From positions 22,314,169 to 22,378,168 of the forward strand of contig NC_053126.1 of assembly GCF_010015445.1 (NCBI RefSeq): a DNA stretch of 64,000 bases, written 5' to 3'. Positions 1 through 29,129 of the stretch are shown here, piece after piece. A model generated the notes under the pieces. It was not told the origin of the DNA, ran no database searches, and saw nothing but the letters and a program-made list of their open reading frames with translations. Source of the DNA: Perca fluviatilis. Lineage: Eukaryota > Chordata > Actinopteri > Perciformes > Percidae. The stretch's first letter is position 1. Each line of letters begins with the position of its first letter. Made by a program: the position numbers and the translations under genes.

Positions 1-470
1 CTGGAAACAGAGGCATGTTTGGCATTTTTTTCACTGTTTTTGCTTGAAAATGGACTGAATCGATCCTTTGAATAAGTGCATGCTTTTGTTAAAAAGTAGA
101 TTTATAATCCTGATGCATGCAATGAATAATTCAATCTTGATCAAACATTAAAGGTAACAACAGACTACAAGTGTATATTAATCGTTGTACTGTAGCTAGT
201 TTGTGTTAAATATCCACAAACAGAATACATACAGTCAGTTAAACCACATTCATATTGTTATGATGATTTCTATCACAGCTTTTAAATAATCTATCAAATA
301 ATAAATCTTATTGAATGTCTTAATTAAGATCAGAGGCAGGAATACAGATTTAGCAACACATCCTCATACCTAAACAACATTATAGGTCGATATAAAAAAT
401 ATAAATTCAAATTAAATTAATTAAATTTCCAAAGCCATTCTATTTACTGCCGCATGTTGGTGGTTTAATC

Positions 471-800
471 ATGTGACTGTAATCATGTGACTGTTCTATT
501 TAACGCTAACAGGCGCAGTTTAAACACGTAGTTAACGTTGTGAAACCAAACTAGTTAAGTTTAGGCAAACAAACAAAAATTGGTTAAGGTTAGTAAAAAA
601 TTGAGTGAAAATGAGTCACGTAAAACTTGGAAAATTATGATGTAACGCAACATCACGGACGTACCTAGGTCACTGACTTACAATAGGTCCGTAATTTCAA
701 AATGACAGTTGACTTTTGGTTTCATATGGGACATAAACGCCGGTTTTCTGAGTGAAAGTCCTGTATTTGTTTGACCCATCCACTGCCCCACCCTTCCTCC
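471..800. repeat. Probable dispersed teleost repeat
   Basis: The stretch includes 'gttaaggttagtaaaaaat', a 'cacctaggt'-like segment and 'tgaaagtcctgtatttgttt', a combination I associate with a common teleost intergenic repeat. Borders are approximate. No reading frame, terminal repeat or target duplication was seen. The call rests on recognition, not on a second copy in this window. Confidence 0.35.
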
Positions 801-1843
801 TTACGCGGAATTTGGCGCTCTTATACTTTGTCACCTCACTTCCTTGTTTGCTCTCGCGATAATTACTACATCTAACAATAAATGCAATTGTTGGTTGTCA
901 TGGGCTGCTTGCATAATGGCTGGCTGGATTGAGAGAGAAGGGCGAGGTGTAATTGTATGTATAGCCAATGTGCATCTGTTTGATCTCTTGAATCAACATC
1001 CGTGATTGGCTGGTGACCTCGTTGGATCATTACTTTTGATATGCGGAGGGTGTGGGGTTCTTAACACAGACGAGCCGAGTGCTGAGGTAGTTTGTCGTGT
1101 CATGCTCTGGTGGTGTGTGCACCTTCATCTCCAGCTGCTTGGGCTCGTATACAGTAATCAAAGCCTGCTCTTCTGGGATATTAACTCATTCTGTCATCGG
1201 TGGCCCATCGTCCTGGAAACCATGACGATTAAAAAGATGTGTCTTAAGTACATGACTGCATGTGGAGACTGATTGTGATGGTTATCACGCACTGCATAGG
1301 TCACCATCACACATCTGATGGACTACGAGAGTATTTACATTGAGGAACCTGATGTTTATGCAGTCTGCTTCACTTAGAAAGTCTCTGTGGGAGTCTCAGC
1401 TCACTTTGAAGTCCCTCTACCTTCAGCTCTCATCACTAACGTGTGTTTTCGAAGCTCTCTCTAAAAGACTAGGCTTCCTTTCAAAGGGGAATGTCTTCTG
1501 TTCCGCAGTATACCTGGCAGAGTAGTAATACTTGTCTCATGTTACCATGAAATTCAGGATTTACAGTAAGCTGCCTGACCAAACAGTCTAAAACCACTGA
1601 GTTGAATTGCTGTGTTTTATTAGGGTGCTAAGCTGTGATGTAACAGGCGTGTCTACTGGCTGCTCTGATAAGCCTTTTTCCATGAACTCCGGACAATGTT
1701 CGACTAATCAGTTGCCCTTTCACACATGTAGCACAAAACAGCAGATTGTCCGTGTAAGACGCATTCTCACTTACTGGAAATACTCTGTTTGGTGTAGGCA
1801 AGGGGTGGTGCCTGGATAGAGTGTGTAGGATGCAAGACATGCC

Positions 1844-1981
1844 GCGGATTAAACTTCGGTCACGTAGCCGGTTCGTAATTTGTTCATAAACAACCAAGTA
1901 TCTTGCCGTTCCATGAATTTGTCTGCCAATTTCGGTATCGGCCCTTACCGACACTAGTTTGCGAATCTCGTTGTAAGACAT
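1844..1981 (-). pseudogene. Decayed transposon-type Myb/SANT-like DNA-binding fragment
   Basis: The minus strand encodes about 46 residues beginning MSYNEIRKLVSVRAD and continuing through TEIGRQIHGTARY and VVYEQITNRLRDR. The pattern (acidic residues, an EIR-LV helix, QIHGT, then a VYEQI-NRL helix) resembles the trihelix Myb/SANT-like domain that accompanies Harbinger-type transposases and domesticated MSANTD genes. Similarity stops after about residue 46, although the frame stays open to codon 117. No transposase (DDE) partner was found nearby. I read it as a remnant of a mobile element; a chance open frame is the alternative. Confidence 0.4.
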
Positions 1982-4085
1982 TTTCGATGCCGTCTTTGTG
2001 TAAATGACCCTTCTTCACCTCCAGATGTTTGGTTGTGGTTTTGCACCAGCCTCATGATAGAAATATTATCAACATGCCCACTCGCTCGCTGTGAATTCTC
2101 TGGACAATGACCTGCTCTGTTCTCAAATGGGCTCAATTGGATATTACACCAACTTTGTTCTTGGGAGCTGGCAAGTCTTTTAATGTCCTCTTCAACTGAT
2201 TCGGACACTTGCGTTCGCAATACAGCTCTGCCGGCTAATGTCTAGATCATTTCAGGTTTGCAGTGCGTGTGAAAGGGGCTATACTCTGATCAGCGTCAGT
2301 TTCCTGTGTCCCTATAAACTGTACTTTTGTAAGTACTTTTCAGGCAAGACATAAGAAATGTAGGAGTCTAATTCAACCCTAAAAGGTTGTAAACAGTTTC
2401 AGTTTTCCTCAGTTGAACAGACCCACCAGGACAGCCCAGTAAGAGCTGGTTCCTAGAGGCCAGCTACGTTTTGTCTCAAGGCGGCTCTGACATTTCCTGG
2501 AGGAGGAAAATAATCTGTCTGTTGGGGAAGGAAGACAGATTTGCAGAGCAGCTTCAGCTCCTTGAGTATGTCCTTTCAGCTTATACTCCCCAGCACCGCC
2601 CTCTTTGCAGGACACATGCTGTTGCTTCATTATTTCAGTGCCTCCATCTGACCTGCTCAGGGAACAAAGGTTTAATATCCAGCTTTCACTGCTGGAGACA
2701 ACGACAATCATCCTTATTCTTACTCTCAACACGTGTAACTGAGGCTTAAATAACAAATTTATATTGGGAGATTTTCGTACATGTCATCACAGAATAACCT
2801 GTATTGCCAAAACTGTTGTCCCAAACTAAGCAAACCAGTCATAATCCTGGCATGATGACCTCTCGATTTTAGGTTTATCCGCTAGGTTTTGGCAGGATCT
2901 CATTTGCCCGACAGGTTTACAGAACCTTATCAACCTACTGATCACTGATTTTAAAAATCACCAAACCTTGAGTTATGATGAAAATATAAATCTTTCCATC
3001 TGGTGCATGAGTTTATTGTAAAAAAAAATAAAAAAAATAAATAAAAGGCAGGGAGGATGATTTCCCCATCCCACCCCCTGTTAGACAACTGTATAACTGA
3101 AGCGTATGTGGTCGACTGACGTTACCAAACAATGCTCATGCTAAGACTAACATAAGGATTGAAAAGAGGATTTGTGAAGACAATAACAGTGGAACACCCT
3201 CCCCCCTCCTCTCCTCCGTACTCTGCTCACTGAGGATTATATCTTTGCAATTTAAAGTTAGCAGGACATTCTCCGCCCCCAAAATATACAATTTCAGATA
3301 ACACTGGCAATCCGACTTTGTGCCTGGACTGGCAACTGTTGCAGAGACAATAAAGGGGGCAGAGATAGGGCCGGAGAGTGGAGGTGAAAGCGTGAGAGCA
3401 CACCAACTAGTAGGTAACATTTTTTGTGCTCCCCCTTGTCTACTGTAACTTAGTTTGCAACTGTATCCCTACAGCTGCAGAAAATGCCATCCGCTCAGAT
3501 GATGGATTATAATCATGTCTGATTGCAATTGTCTCACTGAGTCCGACTGTTTGTAAATGTGACATTCATACTTCTGACAAGGATTTGGCATGGCTGTGCT
3601 GCTCTCAAGATGTGTTTATATACGATTAATGTTTAGAGATTGTGGTGGTGAGGTCTCCGTTGAGTAGAAATGTGTAGTGTTATTGGACAGTGGACATTCT
3701 TATGGGTTGACTCTTTCGTGTTGAAGTTGATGACTTTGCCTCGGAGGAAAATTTGATTGCTTCCATAACAATCCTGTGTGATGCACAGGAGCTAAAATAG
3801 ACTTTGACAGATAGTTATTAACAGTTGTCAGGTGTTTATTGGAGAGCTGTTTGTCCACTCAAAGAAGTGATGTGGCTCTAAGGTGACTGTTCAAAATGAC
3901 GGATGCAGACTTCCATAAGTACAAGAATAGAGTTGACGTATATACCTTTTTCTGCGTACTTTCAGATTTTTCATGCTGCTGAATTGCATCTGGATAAACA
4001 TCATACTTCAATGTCATCAATGCCAGATTATCCTTTTTTTAGCGATGCCAGTGCTGTGGCTTTAAACATGGTAATGCTGGTAAGG

Positions 4086-4640
4086 CGGTCCACTACTTGA
4101 AATATCTGAAATATCTCAACCCCTATTGGATGGATTGCCTTAACATTTTGTACAAACATAATCCCCAGAGGATGATTCTTAAAGACTTTGGTGATCCCCT
4201 GCCTTTTCTCTAGTGTCACCATGAGGTTGATTTTTTTAGTTTTTTAGTGAAATAGCTCAACTATTGATATGGTTTGAAATGCCATGAAATTGGGTATTCA
4301 TGTTGCCTAGAGGATGAATCCTAATGAGTTCAGTGATCCCTTGACTTTTCATCTAGCATCCCCACCAGCAGGTTAAAAATTTCACATATCAAGTAAAATA
4401 TCTCAACAGCTGCAAGTTGGATTGGCACAACATTGTCATGTCAAATGGTCCCATTTGTGGTTAAAGGTGAAATGCCTTAACAACTATTGGATGGATGAAA
4501 ATGTGGCACATGGCAATGAAATATGGTACAAACATTCACATCCCCTCAGGATGAATTGTAATAATTCTGGTGATCCCCTGACTTTTCCTCTAGCACCATC
4601 ATCAGGTCAAAATTTGTTCAGTACTTTGGTTTGTGACCAA
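4086..4640. repeat. Degenerate tandem repeat, about 130-150 bp units
   Basis: At least three diverged units follow each other. Each has the order 'atctcaac', 'ttggatgg', a run about a minimal change in 'acaaacatt', 'gaggatgaat', 'tgatcccctgacttttc' and 'tctagc'. The same order reappears singly near 33200-33310 and 33840-33960 between kcna7 and hsd17b14. It has no coding potential. It looks like a dispersed, locally tandem teleost repeat. Confidence 0.65.
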
Positions 4641-4927
4641 ATAACTGCAAATGAATGACACTTTAGGGCTAATTAGCAAATGTTAGCATGCTAACACGGA
4701 AAAACTTAGAAGTTGAACAAGGTAAACATTACATCTACTAAAAATCAGCGTGTTTGCATGTGCCGCATTTCCCTCCCCTTCCTCTATCGCTGCTATCTAT
4801 TTTGCAAGGGCACCGTTTTTTTCCCTATCCCAGCATAGATAAGTGGTGTAGCCAGACCATACTCCAGCTCTGACACAGGGTGGAGATAGGTCTGGCTATG
4901 CAAGACTAACCAATATGTAACTTCCAC

Positions 4928-5306
4928 TAGGGCTGGGCTATATGGAGAAAATCAAATATCATGATATTTTTGACCAAATACTTCGATATCGATAGCGTAA
5001 CGATATTTTAGTGTTGACTATTGGTGCTTTCACAAAATATTTACACAATGACATTTTTGATAAATAATCATCAGTAATGTGGATATAATGACTAAGTGGG
5101 TAAAGGCAAGTAATACACATACAAATAAACAGTTATAACAGTCTGGTAAGTTCAGAAAATGACATAACTTTACTGTAATGCAGCCTTTAAAACCAGTAAA
5201 AGACAACACTTATGTCATATCACGATATTACGATATCCAAAATCTATGACGATATCTAGTCTAATATCACGATATCGATATAATATTGATATATTGCCCA
5301 GCTCTA
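4928..5306. mobile_element. Non-autonomous hAT-like element (379 bp)
   Basis: Ends are inverted: tagggctgggc on the left and gcccagctcta on the right. The flanking octamers are ACTTCCAC (4920-4927) and ACTTCAAC (5307-5314), matching at 7 of 8, as expected for an old 8-bp hAT target duplication. The interior is rich in 'atcacgatatcgatat' and does not code. A related right end occurs at about 21011-21055 ('gatatattgcccagccc') and another fragment near 8375-8455. Confidence 0.8.
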
Positions 5307-5864
5307 ACTTCAACTCAGATCTGTCGGTCACAAATGGTCAGACAGCACACAGTTTTCAGTCCAGCCATCTCCAGCCATCTCTTTATCAGAATAGTCTGTA
5401 TTGTGTTGTATTTGGATTGTGGCATTTTCCATTTAGAGGACGATTACAGAGTTGTTTCTTCATGTCCTGTTTAGCCATCGCCTGCTGTGTTTGGGTTACC
5501 TGCAGTCATGCCTCTTCACTTCCCTTGGGAATGTAAACCGAATGCTCAAAGGACATTCCTGTTGTGTGAATGAGTGAGTGAGTGGTTGGTAGCCCTGGTT
5601 GTCCCTCTTCCCCCTTTAAGAGCAGAGCAGAGCCAGCCAGCCAGAATAGCAACAATGTGAATCCTCACTAGCCACTGGACAAGAATGCTTTGCTAAGATA
5701 GTGTAAACAATCCAGCGTCTTCACATTTGATGAATCAGTTAAAGAGCCAAGGGAGCATCATTAACCAACACTGAATGCTGTGCAGGCCAGCGTGTGCTGA
5801 ATGATGTTTAAGCATGTATTCTCCCAGCAGTAAACCCATCTCTCACACTGCCTCCACAGGCAGG

Positions 5865-21383
<15,519 letters not shown>

Positions 21384-22065
21384 TTGGAGTTTTACCACCA
21401 AAAAGCTTCCAAATCGACAGCTTTTGGAGGTCCACAGTGGATTTCTGGCTGGTTACATTGCTACCCTTCAGATGTATTTTCAGTTTACTGCTCTTAAGAA
21501 AGAACTTTTGTATAAGTGATCAATGAGCTCACTTTGAGCTTGATATGCATATATATTAAAATGTTGAGATGGCCCTTAAAACCAGGCCTGTCGGCCTTTG
21601 GTTTCCTGCAAAAGAGCTTAAATGGAGAGTTGTTTCCCCAGTTAAATCATGTCTCCATCACTGTCTTGATTTCCTAACCAAATTTAAAATGTTCCTGTAT
21701 GTCTGAACTTCCTTAAATTTGCCTGATAGGAGAGAAATTGTGAGTCTGCTCCCAATGATAAAAGTATTTTGGTGTTACCAGCATTTAAAAGCGCAAGCAT
21801 GAGTTATTAGTTGATCCTTTACCTTTGCTCAACTCCTTCTCCTGTACTTCTACTAATTTTCCTGGGAGGAATTCAATTCACTATTTTATAGGCTGTTATG
21901 TGCCGGAATATTTCAGGTCTGGAAGCTGAACATTTCTGTAGTGTCCACTGCTTTCCTGCCAGTTGAGAAATAGTCCAGCACATAAAGTAAGTGTCCAAAA
22001 AGCCACAACTTGGTTTTACACTTTTGTTTTTGTGTGGATTAAACAAACAAAATACAACATGTTAA

Positions 22066-22747
22066 AGGGATAGTTCAGATAATTTGAAGCGGGGTTGTAT
22101 GTGGTACTTTTCCATATTCAGTGTATTACCTACAGTAGATGGCGGTGGACAGGCACAGAAGCTAAGCAATGTACTGCTGTGGATAGGGGCAGCAAATAAA
22201 CGTATTTTAGCCACCTAAAAAAAGGCCAACCTAAAAAAAGAAAAAACGAGTGTGAGTTTTAGTGTACACTATATTTAGAATATTTTCACTGTAGAAAACA
22301 GTTGCTGGTCTAGCGCTGCTCCCATCGGTTAGTTTGTGTTATTGTGTGATTTTCGTGAATCTGAACTATGCCTTTAAAACACCGAAGTCATACAATAACA
22401 GAAACTAACTGGTTGAGGTTGAGGCAGCGGTAGACCAGCAACTCTGTGTTTTGGGAGGTAAAACGTTTTTGTGAAAGGAGTCTGGTGGCTTTGAAGAGAG
22501 CATAGAGAACAGCTCAGTTTCGCCGTGTAAAGGGCTGTAAAAGTAAAGGTAAAGCAGTGAAAATATTCTAAATATAGTGTACACTTAAACAGATGTTTAT
22601 TTTTTTAGGTGGCTACAATACGTTTAGCTGCTGACCCCAGTCCACAGCAGTACATTGCTTAGCCTCCATGTCTGCATGGCTGCTTCTCCAAAGTGAGGGC
22701 GTGCTGATCGCCTAGAAAGCATTTTTCCCAAATGTCAAACTATTCCT
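22066..22747. repeat. Copy 2 of the TTAA-type palindromic repeat, best preserved
   Basis: TTAA (22062-22065) precedes 'agggatagttcagataat' and TTAA (22748-22751) follows 'caaactattcct'. The two halves are inverted copies: 'agtgtacactatatttagaa' near 22260 returns as 'ctaaatatagtgtacact' near 22568, and 'gcaatgtactgctgtgga' returns as 'tccacagcagtacattgc'. It is a non-coding inverted-repeat element in the presumed 3' UTR or flank of the transporter. Confidence 0.75.
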
Positions 22748-23860
22748 TTAAATAACCTTGAGAATAGCAACAGGTTCATGTAAATGAAAGAATATACAAC
22801 CAGCAGACATTATTTTTATAATTCCCTACCTTCTTGCATCTCTTTACATTTTCGTCCTCGGTGCTGTTCTTGCACATCACCTCTCATCTTGATGTTAATA
22901 TTGTGTATATCATCTATGGTTTGTATCTTCTTGTTGTGGTCTGGTGTCTGAAATGATGAGTAATAGGCAAGATTCCGCTTTTATTTTGTTGTATGTTTAA
23001 ATTTACTAGTTCTACTCTCACTTATCATTTTTAAAATTGCTGTAAAATAGCGTCATCAGTCTCTCCCTCCCAACTGGATTGCCTCTCATTTTAAATTTAA
23101 GTTCATCAACTGCCTCCCCACGTCCTTAAATCTTAACTCAGATTCACAGGTCCAGCTCGTGTGTATAGTGTATGTAATAAAATCGTAGAGATTTATTTAA
23201 AATAATTGCATTTCTGTTGTGTTTTCTCTGCTGCTTAAGTAACTTTGTACAATCGTGGAGGGATTTGCAGTCGAAAGGGGACAGGCGTCAGTGTTTGATG
23301 ACCAAAGACGCAGGAACAATCCTGCAGACAAAGATATTACTGGATGGAAAAGTTGCAACAAACACACATGCAAACATTACTCACGAGGCAGCGCTTACAC
23401 GCTGATGAGACAAAGACACACAGAGATACCAACACACTTAATCCTCTCAAAGAAGCGTTAGAGATGGGCAAGGCAGGAGAGAGTGAGGGATGGGAGAGGA
23501 ATCGGAGGACGGCAGATGGTCGGAAAGACGTCATTCCTTTTCATTCTTCCCAGACAGCATAAGGGCACTGTGGGTAATTGCAAGCAGAGCTAACGTTATA
23601 GCTCCAGGTCCCTGCACGTCAGAGAGGAGAGCTGAGTTAGGTAGAGGGAAATGGTGAAATGCTGTAGGTCAGCAGAAATCTGGAAGTCTGACAATGTGTT
23701 GTGAATTTCAAATTTGTGATGATGTTCTGGCTGATGTCTGTGGAACAAAGCACTAATCTGTCCTGTAGCACGAGAGAGACACATGACATGAGGATATCAC
23801 ACCATCTGAGGCAGCAGGGGGGTCAGGAATTTAATCACTGCAGCCATCATCATCCAGAAG

Positions 23861-23979
<119 letters not shown>

Positions 23980-26791
23980 TTGTTTTTGTGTTCCTCAGTT
24001 AGAGTTACAGTGCTTAGAACCACCATATTATAAAGCAATAGTAATTTTTGGCTTGACTCAAATACCTGATGCAATCACACGTTTTATCTGCTTTAGTATA
24101 ATAACTATAATAATTCAGTCAAAGTCTTTTTTATATGTCATGGAATGAAAACAACATAATGTAAGTCATCTGGATCATAGGGCATCAATGAACATGATCA
24201 TTTCAAGAGGGAAAATTTTGCATTCGGTTTCTCTGAAGTCTTTCATGTCACATTACTGTAAATTAAATCCAGTGGTAGCAGGAGTGAGACAGATGTCCTG
24301 GTTTTAAAACACAGTCTGACATCTAGAGGCAGACTGACTCATCACATGCACAGGGCAATATGCATACGGCTTACTATACAATCTGTCCTACACAATATCT
24401 TTTCTGACCGTCATACTGACAGAAACTGAGATGTGCAGCCTCCAGTATGCATCACCCTCTAATAATACTGTGTGAAAGCCTCATGATGCTTTTAAAACGT
24501 GTAGATCCAAGCACACATCATTACATTCTCCCGAGTCACTGCACAGTCATTTGGAAGGAATTCAGAAATCCATGACCTGAGTGATTAAATATGAACTTTA
24601 TTAAATAAAGTAAGACATATAAATACACAGCCACATCTGTCCTCAGAATATACTGCAGGTCACACTACATCCACACAGTCAAAACAAGTTATGAAATTAT
24701 CTTAGATTCATCTCCTTTAGCCTTGAATAAAAATGTTTCTTAAATGGCTGCATTCTCACTCAAATTCATTTAAATTACAATGGATTCAAATGGTGACAAC
24801 ATTTCACCAAATAAAGTATCAATCTCCCAAAATAACCACATTTCTGCTGTTTTATCTGCTAATCCATACTCTCAGTATCTTCCAAATGCTCAAAGGTTTT
24901 GACAAAAAATGGCTGAATACACATCTTCCACATCATGCTATTGACCTCCTCAAAGTTCTGCTGGAATCTGGTGTATTTAGCTGTATTTTGGGAAAGTGGG
25001 GTAAATTAGATTCAATATTTTTGCAAAATATATAACTTTTTGATTACAGTTTATCATAATATACAATGTCTTCTAGAATTTCCATTGAGAAGCTGTTTTA
25101 AGATAAATTGAAGAATTGTTAGAAATTCATACTTCATCCCACTGATGCAAATATTCTGCAAAAGTAATACTAACATAAAGCAGTCCAGTATGCAGCCTTA
25201 AGTCAGCTGGTAGCCAAACAGCCGATGAATGAGTCGCTGATTGGGATTCAGCTGAAGGGAACCGTACATGTTCGACATCAGTTTAATAACACATCTAGGG
25301 AAAGTTGTTCTCATTGACGTGAGGACAAAGCTGTGAAGATTGTTAGTGCTACCACTATCGCCTCGGACCATCAGAGCACAGTGTTGCTCTAGACACTGCA
25401 GTTAGTATAAATGTCAGCTGGCTCTGAGCTACAGTATGTGGTCTGTGACCTGATATCAGCTTTCTCCACACACCTCTCCAGGCTGTATATATTGCACTGC
25501 TGTATGTAGCTTACAAACTGGCTTTGGACTGACTACAAGAGCTCTGTCTGCACCGCTACCAGCCGATCTCTTTGTTGTCAGCGTCAGCGCGAGATTTCAG
25601 TGCTTCATTTCTGCCATAACTCTGACAAGTACAGGGCATCAACACTTGCTGTTCACTTAGCTCCTATACAGTATGTTCACAGCAGCAGTTAATGGCACTG
25701 TGGCTCACTTAACACTATCAGATGAATGTGCAGTGAATTGATTTCCTGCATTCAGCACTTCAGTCATTTTCGTTTTCACATTGCTGCAACAGTGACACCA
25801 GTAAACCATCATCACAGGCATTATACAACCTGAATTGTATATTATAATAACGTTGTTATATAAGTTTTGTATGTCTCTGGAATATCTGTCTCTGAAGCGG
25901 TAGGATCATCAGTTCTGTTTGTAGTTTACATTGACTTTTGGTGATTTAATTTTCCTTTTTTACATTTGTGGTGTTTGCAGTGATGATAACATGCAAGTGA
26001 GACAGGCACCTCACCAATTTTTTTAACAACACTCTTTAAAGTGTAAAACTCTGTTTTAAAGACATTTTTGAGTCCTAAAATAATCCTCCATCCAGCCACG
26101 ATAAAACAAATACCATCAGCTGCACAGGAAAGAAGATGTTTTACCTGCTCTCTTAGCTGCAGCGCTTTTATTTAGCCAAACAAAGATGGTGGCTGGAAGT
26201 TCAATCATTTGGTAATGGTTTACTTTACGGGTCTGTACTTTCTGAATAATTTCTTGGTAATATTCTTGGATGTTTCCCTGAAAGGACTATATAGTTTGGT
26301 ATTAATTATAGGGAAATAGAAACGGTGTGATCTGTTGGCACACTTTCAGCAACTAAATTCCAATTAAACCGAGATAGTGTTTCAGTCAGTGCACAGCAAG
26401 TCAACTGAATATGAGAAAACTGTCCACAAGCAAGCAAACATGTCAATATATAAGGAGAATAAAATGTCCAATGATCTACTTTATTGTACGGCAGGTAGGT
26501 TATTCTTTTATTTGAGCTGGATAGAGGATTCTTTGAGGTGTCTGGATATGTCTTTACTACAGCAGTAAGTTTTATCAAAAGACCTGCAGGGTTTTTTAAA
26601 GGTTAGATTTTATTTATTTATTGAGGAAAAAAAAAGATCCTTATCAGTCAAATATAATCATGCAAAAGCCTCAAATGTAACACATTAGAGCTTATATCAG
26701 TGCAAGTCTTTTACTCTGCCAGCATCTTTCCATCTTGGCCCTCTCTTTTCCTTGATGTGAGACAGTGGGACAGGCCTGTCCATCATGTCTG

Positions 26792-29098
26792 TCAAACCTG
26801 AGTGACCAGAGGTTCTTTGAGGTAGAAGTTTATCCCTCTCTGATAACCAGCTTCCTGTCCGTCACAAAGCCCTGCCAGGAGCGTCCCGTTAAGCGGAGGG
26901 CAGATACCCCTGCTGTCTTGCCCGTACAAGGGTACACAATCCCCCATGTGTTCATGCCCCTCGTCCATGCCTTCCTCATTTCCCCCGTCTTCATCATCCT
27001 CTCCTTCCCAGACCGATGTGGAGACATGGTTGTACTGGGTTGTGTCCTCGCACTCCATCTCGCGGTGGTAGAAATAGCTGAAGTTGGACACGATGACGGG
27101 AACTGGCAAAGAGATTGTGAGCACACCGGCGATGGCGCACATGGAGCCCACCAGCTTCCCTCCGACCGTCACCGGGTACATGTCCCCGTAGCCGACTGTC
27201 GTCATGGACACGACAGCCCACCAGAACGCCTCAGGGATGCTGGTGAACGCCGTGTTAGGACTATCCACCTCTGCAAAGTAGGCGGCACTAGAAAAGATAA
27301 TGACTCCGATGAAGAGAAAGAAGATGAGCAGGGCGAGCTCTCTGAGGCTGGCCTTCAGTGTCTGGCCCAGGATCTGGAGGCCCTTGGAGTGACGAGAGAG
27401 CTTGAAGATCCTGAAGACCCTCACCAGCCTGATGACCCTGATCAGGGCCAGGGACACGGAGGCCTGCGCGTCCTTGTCCTTGGTCAGCTCCGTGCCCAGG
27501 GTGACGAAATAGGGAATGATGGCGAAGAAGTCGATGGTGTTCATGACGTCTTTGAAGAAGTGCACCTTGCTCGGAGCACAGGTGAAGCGAACAATGAGCT
27601 CAAAGGAGAACCAGATGATGCAGATGGTCTCTACGATGAAGAAGGGGTCCTGGAAGGGAGTGAAGCCAGGTGGGATCAAGATGGTTTCATTCGCTATGGT
27701 GGGGTGCGGTATGGTGGTGAACTTCTGTAAAACAAAACAACAGAAACGTTGTTAGAGTCGCTGTCAGAGATAGAAGAAGTCAAAGCCTATACCAGGCAGG
27801 TATATTTAATCATCTGTCTATCAAACATGAGTTGGGAAATATGAGAATAAAGGGGAAGGGTAAGGCTATAATAAATACTGTATCTCCATGGAGACGAAGT
27901 TTACAGGAGAGTAAACAGATAGAAAAGAAGGACAGAGGATAAGTGAGAAGAAGCAAAATGAAGTTTGTTCTCAGCACATTGGGAGTATGACACCTGTCAT
28001 CAGGATCTCATCGAGCCTGTATGATCTGTGATACTGTGCTAACTTTTCTCTCCTCTCCATTTTCACTCCCCCGGCTTTATTTTTCCCTTACGGACTTTTA
28101 TATAAATCGGTTTCTCTATATTTAAACGCACACAAAAAAACATTAAGTTCATATGACGCTGGGTTGCGTTACACTCCTGACACCGGCACGGCCGCGACAT
28201 CTGACACTTCATTTAACCCGGCGACTTGTTTTTTTCTGGGAAGTAGGTGCAGGTTTGAAATGGCTGGGCATTAGTGTCTTTTAACAAGTTAGATAGAGTT
28301 GCTCTAAGCTTCTGGTAAACCTCGCAGCACATATTGTCCCCAAATAATTCTAAGACTGACACAGTTCAGATAAGGTTGGCCTTGCATTTCCAACAGTCAG
28401 TTTTCAGATCTCCACTTCTGAGATTTCTGCCACCGCTTTGACTGACTCAACTATATGTTGACTGGTAAGGTTGTAGTTTGCAGTGGTGTTGAACACCAGT
28501 TCCTAATACTGCAAATGCAAGGGCTTTCATCAAGGGGCTATAGGCTCAATCACCGCTGTGTTACCTCATTCAACGATAGTGACTTAACAGACATTTATTT
28601 AAATGAAAATCTTCAAGATGCGTGCCCGTTCGGAACAGGTTGATTGCTTGGCCACCGGAAACGCTCATCTGATCGACTTCACACTCGACACTGCACTCCA
28701 TTGGGTTTGCAGCGATACACTTGCCAAGTTGGAAGTGAATGTTTTTTGAGATATGCGAAGGACAGTCATACATGCATACATGCACAGACAGACAGAGATT
28801 CTTCCTTTAGATGATGCTGCTACAGCACCACCTATGGGCCAAATGGCACCAAATGTGTCATGGCCACTCAGATCTACACATGTCCACCAAATGTGGTCGC
28901 AATAGCAGAAAGCGTTAGAAACAGTAACTTTTTCGGGCTTGGTTCAGAGATGTTCTGTACTAAATTTGGTGACGATTGCTCGAAATTTGTAGGAGGAATA
29001 GCAAAACGGTGGAAAATGTATCAATGCAAATCGGTTTACGGTTAAAAAGTTACAAGTAGGTGAAGTAGATCCGATTAACGGTTCTCGAGATATGTGAA

Positions 29099-29129
<31 letters not shown>

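Larger units (their letters stand above)
1..5859. other. Repeat-rich region upstream of the glutamate transporter; no confident exon
   Basis: No reading frame here resembles a known protein with proper splice sites, apart from one decayed transposon fragment near 1.9 kb. The rest is A+T-rich DNA with several repeats listed separately. The first exon I recognise in the next gene begins at a splice acceptor (AG at 5858-5859), and mammalian EAAT2 genes have a short separate first exon. A small first exon and the promoter of the transporter are therefore probably somewhere in this stretch, but I could not locate them. Confidence 0.6.

Noticed and set aside
4928..5306. Possible 10-bp target duplication (MULE-like) around this element
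   Set aside because: Shifting the border by one base gives tagggctggg ends with a 7/8 match of 8-bp flanks, consistent with the other hAT-like elements here.
26765..27730. Long plus-strand open frame of 321 codons
   Set aside because: It is the antisense shadow of kcna7 exon 2; the minus strand encodes an unmistakable Kv1 pore and S4 segment.
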